Program-made: the position numbers and the translations under genes
NCBI GenBank assembly: GCA_023230245.1
Contig: JALNXT010000096.1
Coordinates: 1-6,179 of the forward strand
DNA from: Candidatus Cloacimonadota bacterium
GTDB lineage: Bacteria > Cloacimonadota > Cloacimonadia > Cloacimonadales > Cloacimonadaceae
Length of the DNA stretch: 6,179 nt
Reading direction: 5' to 3'
Part shown: one piece after another, positions 1 through 4,014 of the stretch
How the letters are laid out: each line of letters begins with the position of its first letter
Position numbering within the stretch: position 1 is the stretch's first letter
Notes under the pieces: generated by a model
What the model saw: only the letters and a program-made list of their open reading frames with translations
Database searches by the model: none
Told to the model about the DNA's origin: nothing

Positions 1-35
1 AAGTCTTCATTCAAGGGAATAGTTTTCAGTTCCAT
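1..35 (-). CDS. possible 5' end of a divergent minus-strand gene (partial)
   Basis: On the minus strand an ATG at 35-33 opens a frame that stays open to the window edge. It gives only 11 full codons (MELKTIPLNED). An in-frame TAA lies six codons upstream of this ATG, so the frame cannot begin further out at a more distant start. A purine-rich AAGAAGG (plus-strand 46-52) lies 10 nt upstream and could be a weak ribosome binding site. Eleven codons cannot identify a family and could be open by chance. The stretch also contains one copy of a 13-nt direct repeat that recurs at 164-176 in apparently non-coding DNA, which argues against simple coding sequence. If real, it would make 36-703 a divergent intergenic region. 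Confidence 0.15.
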   Translation of the reverse strand, partial: MELKTIPLNED

Positions 36-176
36 AGTGCTAACGCCTTCTTATCGATAATCCGTTTCTTTCTAATCATATAAAGTCACAAAACACATCC
101 TTGATTTAGGGATTTTATCTGTCAAGAACAATTCAATGAACCCATTTTTGTAAAAGCATATTTAAGGGAATAGTTT
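13..176. repeat. 13-nt direct repeat pair, 151 bp apart
   Basis: The 13-mer AAGGGAATAGTTT occurs at 13-25 and again at 164-176. The second copy ends five bases before the left end of the inverted-repeat element at 181-343. The feature spans both copies and the DNA between them. Two copies of a 13-mer this close are unlikely by chance, but the role is unknown. It could be a relic of duplication or insertion, or a pair of protein-binding sites upstream of a divergent gene. Confidence 0.5.
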
Positions 177-180
177 ATTG

Positions 181-343
181 AATAGCAACACGGATTAAGC
201 GGATTGAACGGATCAACACAGATAAAGAACAAAGTGTAAAAGACTAAAATCGCCGAAATAGCTAATCAACTGTTAGAATAGTACAGATTTGTCATAAAGA
301 AGCCGTGTAAATCTGTCAAATCCGTCTCATCCGTGTTGCTATT
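181..343. repeat. imperfect inverted-repeat element with 9-nt CGGAT periodicity
   Basis: The outer 15 bases (181-195, AATAGCAACACGGAT) are perfectly complementary to 329-343. Over 43-nt arms (181-223 against 301-343) about 33 positions pair. Each arm is built from 9-nt units carrying a GAT core: in the left arm CGGAT falls at 191, 200 and 209, followed by a degenerate CAGAT at 219-223. A second pairing, ACAGATTT (283-290) with AAATCTGT (309-316), lies inside. The central 77 nt (224-300) carry no ORF. The structure resembles a non-autonomous, palindrome-ended intergenic repeat. From memory, similar CGGAT-word tracts occur between genes in many environmental bacterial genomes. There is no clear target-site duplication and no transposase here. 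Confidence 0.7.
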
Positions 344-435
344 ACTTTTTTGGGGGAATGCCAACCATAAGTAAAGTGTCTTTGGTTTGTTGGCTTGGCT
401 ATTTAATTCACAACTATTCTGTGGGATAGCAATTT

Positions 436-465
436 AGGCTTGCGCCTGATAAATTCGCTGCGAAT
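436..465. repeat. two adjacent mini-hairpins
   Basis: AGGC (436-439) pairs with GCCT (444-447) across the 4-nt loop TTGC. Six bases further on, ATTCG (453-457) pairs with CGAAT (461-465) across CTG. Each stem is only 4-5 bp, so either could arise by chance, but they sit side by side and about 40 nt before the larger hairpin at 502-552. No T-run follows, so they do not look like a terminator. Confidence 0.3.
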
Positions 466-501
466 AGTAAACTAGAGGCATCTTCCTTGCTTCTTGCTCG
501 C

Positions 502-552
502 TATCATCCCCCACCCATTCCCCACAAAGAGGGGTATGAGTGGGGGATGATA
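502..552. repeat. strong 22-bp-arm hairpin (palindromic intergenic element)
   Basis: The left arm 502-523 (begins TATCATCCCCCAC, ends CCCC) is complementary to 531-552 at 20 of 22 positions. The loop is 524-530 (ACAAAGA). The arms are far more GC-rich than the surrounding DNA. Neither side carries a T-tract in the direction of transcription, so a classical intrinsic terminator is not supported. It could be a REP-like palindromic repeat, a transcript-stabilising stem, or a terminator for an unseen upstream transcript. It ends about 100 nt before the candidate cyclase promoter. Confidence 0.75.
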
Positions 553-650
553 AGCCAATTCATGCAATTTGCTAGCTAATTTCTGTCGTCATAGTCGGGA
601 TACTATCAACAATCTCCTTAGAAATCGGGAAATTCTTGCAAATATTTAAC

Positions 651-679
651 TTGACAAGGATATTGATCCTCGTTATTGG
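651..679 (+). promoter_or_regulatory. candidate sigma70-type promoter for the cyclase gene
   Basis: A perfect -35 consensus TTGACA at 651-656 is followed, after 17 nt, by TATTGG at 674-679, which matches only the TAT half of the -10 consensus. Initiation near 686 would leave a leader of about 24 nt before the ATG at 710. The spacing is ideal but the -10 is poor. FCB-group bacteria often use a different promoter consensus, so this is a weak call. Confidence 0.3.
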
Positions 680-709
680 TTTTTTAAATTTCGTCCCATT
701 GGGGTGTGT

Positions 710-3700
710 ATGAATGACAAATTAGGGTTAAATTATTTTAATTCTTTTTTAGACGCTGATGAAGAGAATCAACTTCACAAAGATAAACTAAAGCTTAAAG
801 AGGGCGAACGCCGAGAAGTTAGTATTCTTTTTGCAGACATACAAAACTCTACGATATTTGGCAGCCAACTTGATCCTGAGATATTCCACAAAAAACTTGA
901 TGAGTTAATGAAACGTTTCACCAAATGTATTACATATTATGGCGGTTTTGTTGATAAATATATGGGCGACGGGATCATGGCTCTTTTTGGAGCAAAGCAA
1001 GCAAGCGAACAGGATACGGAGCGTGCCATTCTTGCAGGGTTAAAAATGATTGAACAGTTCGAACTGCTTAAAGACAAGATGAATAATGATAATCAAGCTG
1101 AGCAAATAGGCGTCCGGATAGGGATAAATTCTGGATTGGTAATAGTAGCCAAAGTCGGCGAAGAACGTGAAGGAGATTTTACTGTTACTGGAACAGCCGT
1201 AAACCTTGCACAGCGTTTGGAAACCAACGCGCCTGAAGGTAAAATACTTGTGTCGGTAAATGCTATGCTTGCAGCAAAAAACAGCTTTGAGTTCCATAAG
1301 TATGGAATGGTTAATGCGAAAGGGTTCCCAGATCCTGTGCAAAGCTTTTTAGTAATCAAACAAAAACTGAACAGAGACTATCGCTGGCATGGCAAAAAAA
1401 ACACTTTTATTGGCAGAGAGTTTGAATTGACTACCCTGAACCAAGCATTTGCGCATGTGGAAAGATTTATCAAGGGAATTGATGATTTACAAGCTAAGAA
1501 ATGCATATTCGGAATATGCGGAGATGCAGGATTGGGAAAAACAAGACTGGTTTATGAGTTCAGCTCAGCCTTGGGGAATAACGCCGAATTCATGCATGCC
1601 GCTGCATCTGGTGTGGTACGGAGTCCATTTAACATCTTCAAAGATTTACTGGAACATGAATTCAAGATTCACGCTTGTGAAGCCATTCAGGATAAAAAAC
1701 AAAAACTAGAACAAGGGTTTATAAATCTTACCAAAGATCTCGACAAATTAGTCGCGATTGATATTTACGACCAATTACCACTTATCGGAGCACTTTTAGA
1801 TATCCCATCTAACGACATACGTTTGAAGCAGGATGGCATGGATTTATTGGCTCATATTAAAAGTGCTTTAAATCTGGTATTTTATTACTTTTTTCAGCAG
1901 AAATTGCAATCTGGCAAACCTGTTGTTTTGATTCTTGATGATCTGCACTGGATGGATGAATCTTCTGCGGCTGTATTTGAATCATTAGTGGTTAATTTGA
2001 CCCAAGAGCATGATGAGGGTCATTCAAGTCCCATAACCCAGAATCATAGAAGTAACTCTTTACATAACAAGCTACTTATTATCATGATGTACCGTGAGGA
2101 TTATCAACCACCTTATACTATATCTCATTTAAGCTGCTTCCAGCCGTTGGAACTGCATCCGTTTGATGAGCAAGATATGCTAAGACTAATCCGTCAATAT
2201 ACCGGAAATATCCAAGTTTCTGAAGCTACTATAGAAAAAGTAAAATTGTTGAGTACTGGCAACCCTTTTTATCTGGAAGAATGGTGCAATTACTTAAGCG
2301 AAATTCCGCAACAAGATCTATATGATTTGCCTGTGCCAACAACTCTACATGCACTCATTCTTTCTCGTCTAGATATGCTCGATAGTGCTATTAGGCTATT
2401 GTTACAAAAGGCATCGGTGATTGGGCATGAGTTCTTTGTGGATATTCTGCGCTGGATGGAAGAGAAACTGTATAATCCTATAGATATCAATAATACGTTA
2501 TCTAGCCTGGAAAATCAGGCATTTATTCTTAAGTTACTTGGGTTTGGTTACTCGGCTTACTTCTTCAAACATATTATGACCCGTGATGTGGCTTATCAAA
2601 CACTATTATTAGAAAATCGGATAACCTTGCATAAGCTTGCTGCTGAAGCAATAGAAGATATTTATCCTGGGAGACAGCAGGAATTTCTTTTTCAACTCGC
2701 AGACCACTACCATCGTGCCGGGGTTAGCCATAAGGCCATATTCTATCTGTACAATGCAGCCGCTGCAGCTAAAAGTGCTTACAGCAACCAGTATGCGATA
2801 GAACTTTACGAAAAGCTATTGCAATGGGTGCCAAATAATGACCGAATTGTATTTGAGGCAGATGTCAACAACCCTATAAATTGTGAGAATCCGATTAGAA
2901 AAGCTCGTATTCTGCTTAATCTTGCCGAGATAAAATGGTTAATCGGTAAGTGGGATGAATCTGACCAAGAATTAGAAAAAGCTTGTACATGTGTGAGGCA
3001 AGTGTTCCAGATGAGGGACAAAACTGATGGTAATGATGTCACTTGGGAAGATGTAACAGATCAATTCGATTGCTATAGATTGCGAGGTCTTTCAGCTTTT
3101 CAACATGGAAATATGGAGCAAGCAAAATCCGAATGGGATCAATGTCTAGATTATATTGTGTCTCAAGACGTAAGCCAACATAGTTCTCTGCTCCTTGCTA
3201 TTGTTCATGGCAATCTCGGCGTTTGGTATCAACATTCAAAAGATTTTGCCCAAGCTGTAAAACATCATCAGCTTAGTATTGGGTATGCAAAACAAACCAA
3301 CAACACAGACCGCATGGCAGTAACCTTTTCCAATCTTGGCATGATATGCCTTAGCCAACTTGATTATCCAAAATCTGAAGCATACTTCAACCAATGCCTT
3401 GATATTGCCGAAACAAAAAAACTGCTACAATTACAATCAATCGCCCTTGGAAATTTGGGTGTTCTCTGTTATAAACAAGGAAAACTAGACCGAGCAATGC
3501 AATATTACCAAAAGAAATGGGTAATAGTAGATAAAATTGACGATAAATTCGAGCTGATACGCGTTCTAGGTAATATCGCAAATGCACACAGGGATCGAGG
3601 TGAACATAGGATAGCACTTGAATTTTATATGAAAGTGCTTTCGCTGAAGGTACCTCTGGGTAATGTGAAAGAGCTTGCGATTACCTATAGCTGTATTGTG

Positions 3701-3862
3701 GGAGAATATATCGAACTTGAAGATTATCCTGCCGCAACTGAAATCATCCTTAAAGCCGAATTGCTTGCGGAAGATTTTCCCAGCCTAAAGGATGTGTTGC
3801 AACAGCAGAAATCAAAGATAGATGAGCTAATTAACAAACAATCTACTAAGGGGAGAAAATGA
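710..3862 (+). CDS. class III nucleotide cyclase / STAND-type ATPase / TPR protein
   Basis: Predicted cytoplasmic signalling enzyme making cAMP from ATP, with C-terminal sensor and scaffold modules; no signal peptide or membrane segment is evident. Residues about 34-220 form a class III cyclase domain. Metal-binding aspartates are D43 (FADIQNST) and D87 (DKYMGDG). K83 and T158 occupy the purine-selecting positions, the Lys/Thr pair typical of class IIIb adenylate cyclases. N165 and R169 (VNLAQRLE) are the transition-state residues, so the active site looks intact. Residues about 233-600 form an AAA_16/STAND ATPase: Walker A GDAGLGKT at 271-278, Walker B LILDD ending at 410-411, then MMYRED and GNPFYLEE motifs. 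From about 660 to 1025 runs a TPR array with recognisable NLG units. Length is 1050 aa. The ATG at 710 is preferred, with GGGG 5 nt upstream; a GTG at 704 would add two residues. No ribosome binding site is strong. The ligand is unknown, and cAMP rather than cGMP is inferred from the Lys/Thr pair. Confidence 0.92.
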   Translation: MNDKLGLNYFNSFLDADEENQLHKDKLKLKEGERREVSILFADIQNSTIFGSQLDPEIFHKKLDELMKRFTKCITYYGGFVDKYMGDGIMALFGAKQASEQDTERAILAGLKMIEQFELLKDKMNNDNQAEQIGVRIGINSGLVIVAKVGEEREGDFTVTGTAVNLAQRLETNAPEGKILVSVNAMLAAKNSFEFHKYGMVNAKGFPDPVQSFLVIKQKLNRDYRWHGKKNTFIGREFELTTLNQAFAHVERFIKGIDDLQAKKCIFGICGDAGLGKTRLVYEFSSALGNNAEFMHAAASGVVRSPFNIFKDLLEHEFKIHACEAIQDKKQKLEQGFINLTKDLDKLVAIDIYDQLPLIGALLDIPSNDIRLKQDGMDLLAHIKSALNLVFYYFFQQKLQSGKPVVLILDDLHWMDESSAAVFESLVVNLTQEHDEGHSSPITQNHRSNSLHNKLLIIMMYREDYQPPYTISHLSCFQPLELHPFDEQDMLRLIRQYTGNIQVSEATIEKVKLLSTGNPFYLEEWCNYLSEIPQQDLYDLPVPTTLHALILSRLDMLDSAIRLLLQKASVIGHEFFVDILRWMEEKLYNPIDINNTLSSLENQAFILKLLGFGYSAYFFKHIMTRDVAYQTLLLENRITLHKLAAEAIEDIYPGRQQEFLFQLADHYHRAGVSHKAIFYLYNAAAAAKSAYSNQYAIELYEKLLQWVPNNDRIVFEADVNNPINCENPIRKARILLNLAEIKWLIGKWDESDQELEKACTCVRQVFQMRDKTDGNDVTWEDVTDQFDCYRLRGLSAFQHGNMEQAKSEWDQCLDYIVSQDVSQHSSLLLAIVHGNLGVWYQHSKDFAQAVKHHQLSIGYAKQTNNTDRMAVTFSNLGMICLSQLDYPKSEAYFNQCLDIAETKKLLQLQSIALGNLGVLCYKQGKLDRAMQYYQKKWVIVDKIDDKFELIRVLGNIANAHRDRGEHRIALEFYMKVLSLKVPLGNVKELAITYSCIVGEYIELEDYPAATEIILKAELLAEDFPSLKDVLQQQKSKIDELINKQSTKGRK

Positions 3863-3867
3863 GAATG
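3848..3867 (+). promoter_or_regulatory. Shine-Dalgarno-like site and ATGA stop/start overlap
   Basis: AAGGGGAG at 3848-3855 sits just before an ATG at 3859-3861 that overlaps the cyclase stop TGA (3860-3862) as ATGA. A second ATG follows at 3865, about 9 nt after the GGAG core, which is the better spacing. Both ATGs are in the same frame as the downstream VCBS gene. This is the usual arrangement for translational coupling. It may be fortuitous, because the gene downstream has a better start at 4015. Confidence 0.35.
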
Positions 3868-3880
3868 ATCCCAAAACAGT

Positions 3881-3910
3881 TTGATAACTTAAACTTTCTA
3901 CGAATATCCT
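3881..3910 (+). promoter_or_regulatory. weak candidate promoter for the VCBS gene
   Basis: TTGATA at 3881-3886 (5 of 6 to the -35 consensus) is followed after 18 nt by TATCCT at 3905-3910 (4 of 6 to the -10 consensus). A start near 3917 would give a leader of about 100 nt and would exclude the ATGs at 3859 and 3865, leaving 4015 as the main start. In AT-rich DNA such matches are common, so support is low. No terminator hairpin was seen between the cyclase stop and this point. Confidence 0.2.
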
Positions 3911-4004
3911 CAGTACTTTCTAATGGAGGTATGAGGAGATGGGTGTGCTCCGCTCAAAATTGTTGTAGGGAATGCACCAGATTTAATTCAATTATTCAGA
4001 CATT

Positions 4005-4010
4005 AGGAGG
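4005..4010 (+). promoter_or_regulatory. consensus Shine-Dalgarno deciding the 4015 start
   Basis: AGGAGG lies 4 nt before the ATG at 4015. The match to the anti-Shine-Dalgarno core is complete, although the spacing is slightly short. Together with the signal peptide that begins exactly at this ATG, it is the main reason to start the VCBS protein here rather than at the in-frame ATGs at 3859, 3865 or 3931. Confidence 0.8.
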
Positions 4011-4014
4011 ACAT

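Larger units (their letters stand above)
36..703. other. intergenic region without a recognisable gene
   Basis: All six frames here are broken by frequent stops and no tRNA, rRNA or riboswitch signature was recognised. The longest start-to-stop reading noticed was a 23-codon one at 358-429. The region holds the inverted-repeat element, two mini-hairpins, a strong hairpin and a candidate promoter, listed separately. It lies upstream of the cyclase gene and possibly between divergent genes. Any regulatory input for the cyclase gene would sit in its right-hand part. Confidence 0.75.

Noticed and set aside
181..343. CRISPR-like array, because of the regularly spaced CGGAT words
   Set aside because: The period is only 9 nt and the units are inverted between arms. 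There are no spacers of 30-40 nt and no cas genes.
358..429. 23-codon ORF (ATG at 358, TAG at 427) preceded by GGGGGA
   Set aside because: It is very short, the Shine-Dalgarno-like run is almost touching the start codon, and no family is recognisable. It overlaps a weak GCCAAC/GTTGGC inverted repeat and is best explained by chance.
502..552. Intrinsic transcription terminator
   Set aside because: The stem is strong, but no T-rich tract follows it on either strand and no gene end lies nearby.
1040..1359. Minus-strand frames of about 90-100 codons opposite the cyclase domain
   Set aside because: They lie antisense to a plus-strand domain with intact catalytic motifs, show no recognisable domain, and overlap each other in different frames.
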